From a bacterium SCSIO 12643 (GTDB taxonomy: Bacteria; Bacteroidota; Bacteroidia; Flavobacteriales_G; Salibacteraceae): a stretch of 64,000 nucleotides of DNA. The position numbers and the translations under genes are program-made. Under the pieces are notes generated by a model. That model did no database searches, was not told the DNA's origin, and saw only the letters and a program-made list of their open reading frames with translations. Shown in pieces: positions 17,852 to 26,138 of this stretch. Location: assembly GCA_024398135.1 (NCBI GenBank), contig CP073750.1:3348001-3412000 (forward strand). Reading direction: 5' to 3'. Every line of letters begins with the position of its first letter. The stretch's first letter is position 1.

Positions 17852-17859
17852 CAAATGTA
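17852..17859 (-). promoter_or_regulatory. Probable -7 box for the DUF481-like gene
   Basis: TACATTTG on the minus strand, 20 nt before the ATC at 17831-17829. It sits beside the downstream arm of the nrdA terminator. Confidence 0.4.
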
Positions 17860-17898
17860 AAAAAAGAAAGCCTTTTTGAACTTGATCAAAAAGGCTTT
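17858..17898 (-). terminator. nrdA terminator
   Basis: A 13-bp perfect stem (AAAGCCTTTTTGA / TCAAAAAGGCTTT) with a 6-nt loop, followed on the minus strand by C-T7. It lies 20 bp after the nrdA stop. Confidence 0.8.
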
Positions 17899-17918
17899 AA
17901 AATCAGAGCTTTGCTTGT

Positions 17919-20273
17919 TTATCCACTACACATTTCGCAGTTATCTGGATTTTCAATTGAACATGCCAGAGCTTCGGCTTCCTGAATTTGTTGTGCGGTT
18001 AATTTTTGATTTTGGTCGGTATTTACCGTGAACTTAATTGCATCTCTTGCAGCTTTGGTACGTAAATAATACATACCTGTTTTTAAACCACTTTTCCAGG
18101 CATGGAAATGCATAGATGTGAGTTTGGCAAATGTTGGACTTTCAACAAATAGATTCAGTGATTGCGATTGACAGATATATGCGCCTCGATCTGCGGCCAT
18201 GTCAATGATGGCTCTTTGTTTGATTTCCCAAACGGTTTTATAGAGAGCTTTGATATCTTCCGGAATTTCATCGATATTTTGAATCGAACCATTTTCCATC
18301 ATGATCCGATTTTTGATTTCACTATTCCATAAACCCAATTGATTCAAATCATGAAGTAAATGTTTGTTCACCACGATAAACTCTCCGGATAATACACGTC
18401 TGGTATAAATATTAGAAGTATAAGGTTCGAAGCATTCATTATTTCCTAAAATTTGAGAAGTAGATGCTGTTGGCATTGGTGCTACTAACAATGAGTTTCT
18501 TACACCATGTTCTTTAATCTCTGATCTCAATTCGTCCCAGTTCCAACGATTCGAAGGAGTAACATTCCATAAATCAAACTGAAATAAACCTTGTGAAATT
18601 GGTGAACCTACATAAGATTCATAGACTCCTTCTTTTATTGCTAAATCTTTGGAAGCAGTCATCGATGCAAAATAAATGGTCTCAAAAATGTCTTTATTTA
18701 ATTGTTTTGCTTCCGGAGATTCAAATGGTAATCGCAATAAAATAAAAGCATCGGCCAATCCTTGAACTCCTAATCCAATTGGACGATGACGGAAGTTTGA
18801 ATTTTCAGCCTCTTTAACGGGATAGTAATTGTAATCTATAATTTTGTTTAAGTTCTTGGTAGCTACATAGGTCACATCATAAAGCTTTTGATGATCAAAT
18901 TTTCCGTTGTTAACAAATTTGGGAAGAGCCAATGAAGCCAAATTGCATACGGCAATCTCATCTTTGGATGTGTATTCAATAATTTCAGTACATAAGTTAG
19001 ATGAACGAATTGTTCCCAGATTTTTTTGATTGGACTTACTATTACAAGCATCCTTATAAAGCATGTAAGGTGTACCTGTTTCAATTTGAGATTCTAAGAT
19101 TGTGTTCCAAAGGTCCCTTGCCGGAATACTTTTTCGACCTTTTCCTTCTCGCTCGTATTTTGTATATAATTTCTCAAATTCTGCTCCGTGTGTATCGTAT
19201 AATCCTGGGCATTCATGTGGACACATCAATGTCCATTTTTCGTTGTTTTCTACACGTTTCATGAATAGATCAGGAGTCCACATCGCATAAAATAAATCTC
19301 TGGCTCTTTGTTCCTCTTTACCATGATTCTTTTTAAGTTCTAAAAATTCAAAAATATCTGCGTGCCATGGTTCTAAATAAATTGCGAAGGACCCTTTTCT
19401 TTTACCTCCGCCTTGATCTACATATCGCGCAGTATCATTAAATACTTTAAGCATTGGAATAATCCCATTAGAATTTCCATTAGTACCTTTAATATATGAG
19501 CCTGTGGCGCGAATATTATGAATGCTTAATCCAATTCCACCAGCGGATTGTGAGATTTTTGCCGTTTGTTTTAATGTATCATAAATCCCATCAATGCTAT
19601 CTTCTTGCATGGATAACAAGAAACAAGATGACATTTGTGGTTTTGGTGTTCCAGAATTAAACAGGGTAGGAGTGGCATGTGTAAACCATTTTTCAGACAT
19701 TAGGCTATAAGTTTCAATAGCGGCATCAATATCTTCTTTATGGATACCTAGAGAAACACGCATCAGCATATGTTGAGGTCTTTCAGCGATTTTGCCATTA
19801 ATCTTTAACAAATACGCGCGTTCCAGTGTTTTGAAACCAAAGTAATCGTAATTAAAGTCCCTATCATAGATAATTGCTGAATCTAGTTTTTCTGCATTGT
19901 TTTGAATGATTTGATGAACTTCTTCTGAGATTAATGGAGCGTCTTCTCCTGTTTTGGGATCGATATATTCAAAAAGTCTTTGCATTGTTGCTGAAAAACT
20001 TTTCTCAGTGCTCTTATGTAAATTAGATACTGATATCCTGGAAGCCAATAAAGCAAAGTCAGGGTGTTGTACCGTCATTGTTGCTGCGACTTCTGATGCC
20101 AGATTATCCAATTCCGTAGTAGTGACTCCATCAAACAGGCCTTCGATAACTTTCATGGCTACAGTCGTAGGATCAATCATGGGGTCCAAACCATAACATA
20201 GTTTTTTGATTCTTGCAGTAATTTTATCAAATTGAACTGCTTCTTTTCTACCGTTTCTCTTTTGTACAAACAT
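17919..20273 (-). CDS. nrdA: Class Ia ribonucleoside-diphosphate reductase, alpha subunit
   Basis: Large subunit of the oxygen-dependent, B12-independent ribonucleotide reductase that makes dNDPs for DNA synthesis. 784 residues: ATP-cone at about 1-90, then the catalytic ten-stranded barrel. Cys217 (M-S-S-C-F-L-L), the Cys of S-N-L-C-T-E, and the C-terminal pair C779-E-M-C782 are the redox cysteines. The C-terminal CxxC shuttles electrons from thioredoxin or glutaredoxin. It follows nrdB with a 35-bp gap and is the last gene of a unit headed by a cobalamin riboswitch. Complete, no odd features in the protein. Confidence 0.95.
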   Translation of the reverse strand: MFVQKRNGRKEAVQFDKITARIKKLCYGLDPMIDPTTVAMKVIEGLFDGVTTTELDNLASEVAATMTVQHPDFALLASRISVSNLHKSTEKSFSATMQRLFEYIDPKTGEDAPLISEEVHQIIQNNAEKLDSAIIYDRDFNYDYFGFKTLERAYLLKINGKIAERPQHMLMRVSLGIHKEDIDAAIETYSLMSEKWFTHATPTLFNSGTPKPQMSSCFLLSMQEDSIDGIYDTLKQTAKISQSAGGIGLSIHNIRATGSYIKGTNGNSNGIIPMLKVFNDTARYVDQGGGKRKGSFAIYLEPWHADIFEFLELKKNHGKEEQRARDLFYAMWTPDLFMKRVENNEKWTLMCPHECPGLYDTHGAEFEKLYTKYEREGKGRKSIPARDLWNTILESQIETGTPYMLYKDACNSKSNQKNLGTIRSSNLCTEIIEYTSKDEIAVCNLASLALPKFVNNGKFDHQKLYDVTYVATKNLNKIIDYNYYPVKEAENSNFRHRPIGLGVQGLADAFILLRLPFESPEAKQLNKDIFETIYFASMTASKDLAIKEGVYESYVGSPISQGLFQFDLWNVTPSNRWNWDELRSEIKEHGVRNSLLVAPMPTASTSQILGNNECFEPYTSNIYTRRVLSGEFIVVNKHLLHDLNQLGLWNSEIKNRIMMENGSIQNIDEIPEDIKALYKTVWEIKQRAIIDMAADRGAYICQSQSLNLFVESPTFAKLTSMHFHAWKSGLKTGMYYLRTKAARDAIKFTVNTDQNQKLTAQQIQEAEALACSIENPDNCEMCSG

Positions 20274-20308
20274 TGATAATGATTTAAATATTATTGGATA
20301 TGGATATT

Positions 20309-21313
20309 TTAGAAATCTTCATCCAGACTGAATTCATTTGTGGTAACCTGAGTATTTGAAACTCCTGCCTTTTGATATTCAGCAACTCTTTTTTCGAAAA
20401 AGTTTGTTTTTCCCTGAAGTGAAATCATATCCATAAAGTCAAATGGATTTGAGACATTATAGATTTTAGGACAACCCAATTGCGCCAAAAGTCTATCAGC
20501 AACGAATTGGATATATTGGTTCATCAGGTCCGCATTCATTCCAATAAGTTTAACCGGAAGTGAGCTAGTTACAAATTCAGCCTCAATATTTACAGCATCA
20601 GAAATGATTTTGGTGATTTTTTCTACAGATAGTTTATTTACCAGATGCTCATTATACAATAAACAAGCAAAATCCATATGCATACCTTCATCTCTTGAAA
20701 TAAGTTCATTCGAGAAAGTTAACCCTGGCATTAATCCGCGTTTTTTAAGCCAGAAAATAGAGCAGAAGCTACCCGAAAAGAAGATACCTTCAACTGCCGC
20801 AAAAGCAATTAAACGTTCCGCAAAAGTTCCATTGTCAATCCATCTTAGTGCCCATTCTGCTTTTTTACGAACCGGAGGGAAGGTTTCGATAGCATTAAAT
20901 AAATAATCTTTCTCTTTTGGATCTTTGATATAAGTATCTATCAGTAGGGAATAAGTTTCAGAATGTACATTTTCCATCATCACTTGAAAACCGTAGAAGA
21001 ACTTGGCTTCGGTATATTGTACTTCATTTAGAAAGTGTTCAGCCAGATTTTCATTCACAATACCATCACTAGCAGCAAAGAACGCCAGGATGTGTTTAAT
21101 GAAAAACCTTTCATCATCATTTAATTTGGTTTCCCAGTCCACAATGTCTGATGAAAGATCAATTTCTTCAGCGGTCCAAATACTGGCCTGCTGATCTTTA
21201 TACATCTGCCAGATATCGTTATGTTGAATTGGAAACAGAACAAATCGATTCGGATTTGACTTTAATATTGGTTCTTCCACAATTTTTGTTGAATGAATAT
21301 CTTTAGAATCCAT
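20309..21313 (-). CDS. nrdB: Class Ia ribonucleoside-diphosphate reductase, beta subunit
   Basis: Small subunit carrying the diiron centre and the tyrosyl radical. With the start at 21313 (334 residues) the key residues are Asp83, Glu114, His117 and Tyr121, one position off from E. coli NrdB Asp84/Glu115/His118/Tyr122. The second ligand set is in D-E-G-M-H. An in-frame Met at 21415 would add 34 unrelated residues and overlap the thioesterase gene, so the shorter start is chosen. The radical Tyr is present, so this is class Ia and not a Tyr-less class Ic variant. It lies between the thioesterase gene and nrdA. Confidence 0.94.
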   Translation of the reverse strand: MDSKDIHSTKIVEEPILKSNPNRFVLFPIQHNDIWQMYKDQQASIWTAEEIDLSSDIVDWETKLNDDERFFIKHILAFFAASDGIVNENLAEHFLNEVQYTEAKFFYGFQVMMENVHSETYSLLIDTYIKDPKEKDYLFNAIETFPPVRKKAEWALRWIDNGTFAERLIAFAAVEGIFFSGSFCSIFWLKKRGLMPGLTFSNELISRDEGMHMDFACLLYNEHLVNKLSVEKITKIISDAVNIEAEFVTSSLPVKLIGMNADLMNQYIQFVADRLLAQLGCPKIYNVSNPFDFMDMISLQGKTNFFEKRVAEYQKAGVSNTQVTTNEFSLDEDF

Positions 21314-21365
21314 AGTTTGAAGTATTAGAATACGGTTGTTTAATAGAATGAATGTATGAGGATGC

Positions 21366-21761
21366 TTATTCCGGTAATTGTAATGGAACAGCTTTTTTGT
21401 CATCGTTAATTGCAACCATAAGAAATTCGCCTTTTACAGCTAATTCTCTATGGTTTTTATGCATCTGCTCAATGTAGATTTCAACACGCACCTTAAGACT
21501 GGAGTTGCCAACCATGGTTATTTTTCCAATGAGTTCCGCAAAAGTTCCCGAAGGTATAGGCTGTTTGAAGTCTACTTTATCTGAACTTACAGTAACCATT
21601 TTTTGACGGCTAAATCGTGTTGCAGTAATGAACGCGACTTCGTCCATCCATTGAAGAGCAGTTCCACCAAATAAAGTATCATAATGATTTGTGGTATTAG
21701 GAAATACGCATTTTACCACATGTGTTTCGGCATTTTTAATTGCCTGTTTTTGTCGCTCCAT
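21366..21761 (-). CDS. Hotdog-fold acyl-CoA thioesterase (YciA/BFIT-like)
   Basis: 131-residue single hotdog domain. It has the family segment [16 protein letters not shown] with the active-site Asp at its end, and V-D-F-K-Q-P-I in the second half. It hydrolyses acyl-CoA, probably medium or long chain; specificity unknown. It is the first gene after the cobalamin riboswitch and 52 bp ahead of nrdB on the same strand, so it is likely co-transcribed with nrdBA. The pairing of an acyl-CoA thioesterase with ribonucleotide reductase is not explained by known pathways. Confidence 0.85.
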   Translation of the reverse strand: MERQKQAIKNAETHVVKCVFPNTTNHYDTLFGGTALQWMDEVAFITATRFSRQKMVTVSSDKVDFKQPIPSGTFAELIGKITMVGNSSLKVRVEIYIEQMHKNHRELAVKGEFLMVAINDDKKAVPLQLPE

Positions 21762-21835
21762 TGTAAATTGTAATGGAGGAATAAAGTTGAATGTTTTAAC
21801 TTTTATCCCCGAAAGTTTGTAACTATATGATTGAT

Positions 21836-21996
21836 TTTGGCAGATATCCTGACTTGCTCCTTATCTCCACACCTTCCCAATAGAATCTATCAGTGGTATG
21901 TTGTGAAAACTTATAAAGCTTACAGTTGCGGGTACAGTTCAGGCTTTTCACCTGATTCCCTTTTAATTCGCCATTTAAGGCAAAACCAAATTCGAG
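21836..21996 (-). promoter_or_regulatory. Cobalamin riboswitch upstream of thioesterase-nrdB-nrdA
   Basis: Read on the minus strand, the core (21964-21918) has the conserved order AGGGAA, then CAGGTGAAAA and GCCTGAACTGT, then CCCGCAACTGTAAGC. Further downstream come an ACCACTG segment (21894-21888), TGGGAAGG, and the B12 box AGTCAGGATATCTGCC (21854-21839). The order and spacing are those of the adenosylcobalamin riboswitch. The thioesterase start is about 75 nt downstream. No T-tailed terminator follows, so the switch probably acts on translation initiation. A -7 box just upstream gives it its own promoter. Confidence 0.9.
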
Positions 21997-21998
21997 TA

Positions 21999-22006
21999 CA
22001 AATGTA
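21999..22006 (-). promoter_or_regulatory. Probable -7 box ahead of the riboswitch
   Basis: TACATTTG on the minus strand, a few bases upstream of the first conserved riboswitch element. No clear -33 element. Confidence 0.4.
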
Positions 22007-22076
22007 GATGAGGTTATGTCTGATTTGTGAGGTTAAGTCAGATCATTTATTAAGAAGTTTTTCACATGGTGAAGTC

Positions 22077-22115
22077 CTCTAACCTACCAGGTCTATAAGA
22101 CCTGGTAGGTTAGAG
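22077..22115. repeat. REP-like hairpin at the 3' end of the Y1 transposase gene
   Basis: Perfect 18-bp arms (CTCTAACCTACCAGGTCT and its complement) around a 3-nt ATA loop. The hairpin overlaps the end of the transposase gene: its bases encode the last residues (S-N-L-P-G-L-I-D-L-V-G) and the stop codon. The sequence is closely related to the hairpin at 22711-22755. Confidence 0.8.
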
Positions 22116-22672
22116 AGGGTAAAATCTTTTTTCATTTTTAATGTTAATTTGAAATTTTCAACATCATCAAATAAACTAATTACTTCTTTTCTTGAAATTT
22201 CCGCTGGCACATTTGATATCAAATCTAGATAGGAAGAGTATTTATAGGTCTCAAAGTTGGCGATTCCATGATGAGAGGAATTGGTGTTTATATAAATGAT
22301 TAAGTTTTTCAAATAATCAGAATTATTAACTTTAATACGTTTGGGATGCTTTTGAAACAAGCTACCAGTTCTGCAATACATTTTATTAAATGCTTTTGCG
22401 TATGCGTTAAAAAAGTTAGAAAATGGTTGTGAAATTTGTCTTTGATTGAAATATTCAAAACTCAATTGATGTTCATCTTTTATTCTAAGAATTAAATGAA
22501 AGTGATTCGGGAGTAAACAGTAACTATATACATCAGCGACCGCAGGTAAATATTTAAACATGAGAGAAATAAAATATTGATAGTTATTATCGGACCGGAA
22601 AAGATTCTCTTTGTTGTTACCACGATTATAATAATGGTAAAAATTACCAGGTTCAAGTGGAGTTATTTTCAT
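22079..22672 (-). mobile_element. REP-associated tyrosine transposase (Y1/IS200-like, RAYT)
   Basis: 197-residue HUH single-strand transposase of the Y1_Tnp family. The HUH motif is H57-F-H59 in L-P-N-H-F-H-L-I-L. Tyr127 in the helix Y-I-N-T-N is the probable nucleophile. The family opening F-Y-H-Y-Y-N-R-G is present. The gene is flanked by two nearly identical hairpins (22077-22115 and 22711-22755), the arrangement expected for a RAYT with its REP sequences. It is apparently intact. It sits between the riboswitch and the M13 peptidase gene and interrupts no visible gene. Confidence 0.88.
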
Positions 22673-22710
22673 AAGGTTAAATTTTAAGGAGTAAAGATAT
22701 GAAATTAAAA

Positions 22711-22755
22711 GTCCTCTAACCTATCAGGTCTTTTAGACCTGATAGGTTAGAGGAC
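22711..22755. repeat. REP-like hairpin upstream of the Y1 transposase gene
   Basis: Perfect 21-bp arms around a TTT loop. The inner part (CTCTAACCTATCAGGTCT) differs by a single base from the arm of the hairpin at 22077. Confidence 0.8.
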
Positions 22756-22793
22756 AAAAAAAGCCCCTTTTGATTATCAAAAGGGGCTTTTTT
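22756..22793 (-). terminator. Terminator of the M13 peptidase gene
   Basis: AAAAAGCCCCTTTTGA / TCAAAAGGGGCTTTTT around a TTA loop, with T-runs in both directions. It directly adjoins the REP-like hairpin. Confidence 0.8.
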
Positions 22794-22809
22794 ATAGTTT
22801 AATTAAGTT

Positions 22810-24888
22810 TTACCAAATTGATACACGATCGTCTTTAGCAATATACATACTATCGTTTTCTTGAATTTTGAAAACTTCGTAGAATGCATCCACGTTTCTT
22901 AACGGTTCGTTTGCTCTATACATACCAGGTGCATGAGGATTGGTGTTGATTTGACTTCTTAAAGCCTCATCACGGTATTTTGTACGCCAGATGGTACCCC
23001 AGGACATGAAGAATCTTTCTTCAGGAGTAAGTCCATCAATGGTTTCTGTCTTACCATTAGCTTTAAAGTACGCTTGTAATGCATCCCAAGCTAGGTTAAC
23101 ACCACCTAAGTCACCAATGTTTTCTCCAAGTGTTAATTTACCGTTTACATGAACTCCAGGTAAAGCTTCAATTGCATCAAATTGAGCAATAAGTTTTTGA
23201 CCACGTTCCTGGAATTGTTTTAAATCAGTTTCAGTCCACCAGTTTACCATATTTCCACTTGCATCAAATTGACTTCCCTGATCATCAAACCCGTGGGAGA
23301 TTTCATGACCGATAACCGCACCAATTCCACCATAGTTTACAGGCGCATCTGCATTGAAATCAAAAAATGGAGGTTGTAAAATTGCTGCTGGGAATACGAT
23401 CTCATTTGCTAATGGGTTGTAATATGCATTAACGGTTTGAGGAGTCATTCCCCACTCAGATTTGTCCACTGGTTCGTGTAATTTAGCTACCTCATCTCTG
23501 AAGTTCCAGTTTTTAGCAGCCATTGCATTTCCAGCATATGATCCACCGTTTTCAACTGTTTTAATGTCTAAAGAACTGTAATCTTTCCATTTGTCAGGAT
23601 ATCCAATTTTTACAGTGAAACTTGCTAATTTCTCTTGTGCTTTAACTTTAGTTTCTTCAGTCATCCAATCCAGATTCTGGATTCTATTTTTCATAGCGTC
23701 AAGGATGTTACTCACCATTTCCTTTGCAGTTTCTTTTGCTTCAGGAGGGAATACTGCGTCTACATAAAGTTTACCAATCGCTTCACCAACGTATCTGTTT
23801 GTTGCGCTTAAGACTCTTTTCCATCTGTCACGCATTTCAGTAGTTCCGCTTAATTCTTTTCCGTAGAAATCGAATGAAGTTTGAACCATCTCATTGTTTA
23901 AGTAACCTGCATAGTTACTCATGATTTTGTAAGTCAGATAGTTTTTCCAAAGTTCAATATCATTTGCATTAATGATGTCTTCCATTTTTTGAATGAACTT
24001 TGGTTGCATTACGATTAAAGTATCCAGGTCTTCAATCCCCATTGTTTTGAAATACGCATCCCAATTAATAGAAGGAGCTAATTTGCTTAAATCTTCTTTT
24101 TTGTAAGGATTGTATTGCGCTTGAAGATTTCTACTCTCGGTAGAGTTCATTGAAGCAGAAGCTAAATCCGCTTCCAATTCATAGATTTTTTCTGCATTTG
24201 CTTTAGCATCTTCAGGAGTCTGTCCTTTGATGGTAAGCATGTTACTGATATAAGCTTTGTATTTGTTTTGGATATCAACAGATTTTTCATCTGTTTTAGA
24301 ATAGTAATCACTATCCGGTAATCCTAAACCGTCTTGCGCTAAATAAGCTGCTTTTACATTTGAATTTTTAACGTTTGGAAAAATTGCAAATCCAAAGAAT
24401 GAACCTCCACCATAAGTTTCTTCATATGCTAAATAATTCACCAATTCATCTTTGTTTGAAATCGCATCAATTTTACTAAAGAACGGATCTAATGGAGTTA
24501 ATCCCGCTTTTTCAGCTGCAGTACTATCCATACCTACTGCGTAGAAGTTAGCCGCTTTCTTTTGATCGCTGTTCGCATCATATTTGTTACTACTAGAAGC
24601 ACTTTCTAAAACTTCTAGAACTACTTTATTGTTGTTCTCTCTTAGTTCGTTAAAAGCTCCCCAGGAACCTTGATCACCAGGAATTTCTGTATTCTTAACC
24701 CAGTTACCGTTTACGTGCATAAAGAAATCGTCTTGAACACGCATAGACTCATCCATATTCGATAGGTCTAAACCATGATGTTTTTCCACCACAGGTTTTT
24801 CCTCCTGTTTTACAGTAGCATTATCGCTCGCACATGATGTGGCTAAAGCTACCAACGGAAGAATAAAAATTGATTGGTTGAATTTCAT
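22810..24888 (-). CDS. pepO: M13-family zinc metallopeptidase lipoprotein (neprilysin/PepO-like)
   Basis: 692-residue exported endopeptidase. The signal peptide ends in L-A-T-S-C with lipid-attachment Cys19. The N-terminal M13 helical domain covers about 45-430, the catalytic domain about 480-692. Zinc ligands are His528 and His532 (H-E-I-S-H) and Glu589 (G-E-N-I-G-D), and the usual substrate-binding N-A-Y-Y-N-P is present. The C-terminus ends in Trp, as in neprilysins. It probably degrades peptides in the periplasm or at the outer membrane. Transcribed from a strong divergent promoter with about 100 nt of leader. Confidence 0.93.
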   Translation of the reverse strand: MKFNQSIFILPLVALATSCASDNATVKQEEKPVVEKHHGLDLSNMDESMRVQDDFFMHVNGNWVKNTEIPGDQGSWGAFNELRENNNKVVLEVLESASSSNKYDANSDQKKAANFYAVGMDSTAAEKAGLTPLDPFFSKIDAISNKDELVNYLAYEETYGGGSFFGFAIFPNVKNSNVKAAYLAQDGLGLPDSDYYSKTDEKSVDIQNKYKAYISNMLTIKGQTPEDAKANAEKIYELEADLASASMNSTESRNLQAQYNPYKKEDLSKLAPSINWDAYFKTMGIEDLDTLIVMQPKFIQKMEDIINANDIELWKNYLTYKIMSNYAGYLNNEMVQTSFDFYGKELSGTTEMRDRWKRVLSATNRYVGEAIGKLYVDAVFPPEAKETAKEMVSNILDAMKNRIQNLDWMTEETKVKAQEKLASFTVKIGYPDKWKDYSSLDIKTVENGGSYAGNAMAAKNWNFRDEVAKLHEPVDKSEWGMTPQTVNAYYNPLANEIVFPAAILQPPFFDFNADAPVNYGGIGAVIGHEISHGFDDQGSQFDASGNMVNWWTETDLKQFQERGQKLIAQFDAIEALPGVHVNGKLTLGENIGDLGGVNLAWDALQAYFKANGKTETIDGLTPEERFFMSWGTIWRTKYRDEALRSQINTNPHAPGMYRANEPLRNVDAFYEVFKIQENDSMYIAKDDRVSIW

Positions 24889-24992
24889 AATTGTTAAATT
24901 TGGGGTCGAAAATAATCTATATTTTTAAAGCCTCCGTTAAATTGTGAAAGAACGATCAATTATCATGATAGACGGAGATACTTTGGTATAAA

Positions 24993-25024
24993 CAAAATTA
25001 GGATTGAACAGTTTCATCCTCAAA
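24993..25024 (-). promoter_or_regulatory. Promoter of the M13 peptidase gene
   Basis: On the minus strand TTTG (25024-25021), a 20-nt spacer, then TAATTTTG (25000-24993). It overlaps the oppositely directed promoter at 25004-25036. Confidence 0.55.
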
Positions 25025-25036
25025 TTATTACATTTG
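25004..25036 (+). promoter_or_regulatory. Promoter of the AI-2E transporter gene
   Basis: TTG (25004-25006), a 22-nt spacer, then TACATTTG (25029-25036), 17 nt before the start codon. It is interlocked with the divergent promoter of the peptidase gene. Confidence 0.55.
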
Positions 25037-25053
25037 ATTGATTATTACATTTT

Positions 25054-26115
25054 ATGACAGATATTAACGAATCGAAAAAAGCCTTTCCAACTATATTTTA
25101 TTTAGCCGCTATTGTTATTGTATTAGGAGGGATTATGTATGCTTCCGATATTGTAACTCAATTTTTAATGGCTGTTTTTGTGGCAATTATTGCGTCTAAA
25201 CCAGTACGATATCTCCAAAAGAAAGGTGTGCCCGCAGGTGTTTCTGTAACTATTGTATTGATATTTATCATTTTGCTCACTTCATTTCTAGGTGGTGTAA
25301 TAGGATCATCAGTTGCGAAGTTTACCTCAAATCAAGACTTATACAGTGAGAAGGTGTCTCATGCAACACATGGCTTATTTGATTTTCTGGAAGCGCGAGG
25401 AATTAATACTTCTAAAGAAAGAATTATTAAGACAGTAGATCCGGGAATGATCATGAATTTTACAGCCAAAATTTTGAATGGATTGGGAAGTTTGATGGGC
25501 AATATGGCGATGATATTGTTAATTGTAGCTTTTATGCTGGCGGAACAGACTAGCTATGGAGTCAAGATACGCGCTATTATGAATAAGCCGGAAAGTTCGA
25601 TGTCCAATATTACCGTAGCCATGGATCAAATCAATCAGTATCTGGGAATTAAAACTATAACAAGTTTATCTACAGGTGTGATCATTGGTTTACTACTATG
25701 GGCCATAGGAGTAGATTTTCCTTTTATGTGGGGCTTGATCGCATTTTTGATGAATTACATTCCAAATATTGGTTCGATCATAGCAGCTATTCCCGCTATG
25801 TTTATGGCATTTATTAGTTTGGGCTTAACAGGAATGATTTGGACTATTGTGATCTTTCTAGCTGTAAATATCATTATCGGAAGTATCATTGAACCTCGCA
25901 TCATGGGGAAGGGGCTCGGTATTTCGACTCTGGTTGTTTTATTGTCTTTGATTTTTTGGGGCTGGATTCTGGGGACAACAGGAATGTTCTTGTCAATACC
26001 GTTGACTTTAGCCGCTAAAATAGCTTTTGAATCTCAAGAGTCAACTAAATGGATGGCTGTTTTATTAGGGACAGAAGAAGATGCAAATGAAATAATAAAA
26101 CAGCGAGGAAATTAA
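25054..26115 (+). CDS. AI-2E family transporter (PerM-like permease)
   Basis: 353-residue inner-membrane protein with about eight hydrophobic helices, including the paired C-terminal helices and the conserved block N-Y-I-P-N-I-G-S (about 231-238) and P-R-I-M-G-K-G-L-G-I-S of this family. Members export small molecules, cations or autoinducer-2; some are Na+/H+ antiporters. The substrate cannot be told from sequence and no luxS or peptide partner is nearby. Its 3' end overlaps the terminator of the convergent carboxylase gene. Confidence 0.9.
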   Translation: MTDINESKKAFPTIFYLAAIVIVLGGIMYASDIVTQFLMAVFVAIIASKPVRYLQKKGVPAGVSVTIVLIFIILLTSFLGGVIGSSVAKFTSNQDLYSEKVSHATHGLFDFLEARGINTSKERIIKTVDPGMIMNFTAKILNGLGSLMGNMAMILLIVAFMLAEQTSYGVKIRAIMNKPESSMSNITVAMDQINQYLGIKTITSLSTGVIIGLLLWAIGVDFPFMWGLIAFLMNYIPNIGSIIAAIPAMFMAFISLGLTGMIWTIVIFLAVNIIIGSIIEPRIMGKGLGISTLVVLLSLIFWGWILGTTGMFLSIPLTLAAKIAFESQESTKWMAVLLGTEEDANEIIKQRGN

Positions 26116-26125
26116 TTCCTCACTG
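26095..26125 (-). terminator. Terminator of the acyl-CoA carboxylase gene, overlapping the 3' end of the transporter gene
   Basis: Ten-bp stem CAGCGAGGAA / TTCCTCACTG with loop ATTAA. The one mismatch is C-A on plus but a T-G wobble on minus, and a T-rich tail follows only on the minus strand. Confidence 0.55.
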
Positions 26126-26138
26126 TTAGTTTAGCATT

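Noticed and set aside
22077-22115. Hairpin at the end of the transposase gene as a plain terminator
   Set aside because: No T-run follows, and a near-identical copy lies on the other side of the gene, so a REP element fits better.
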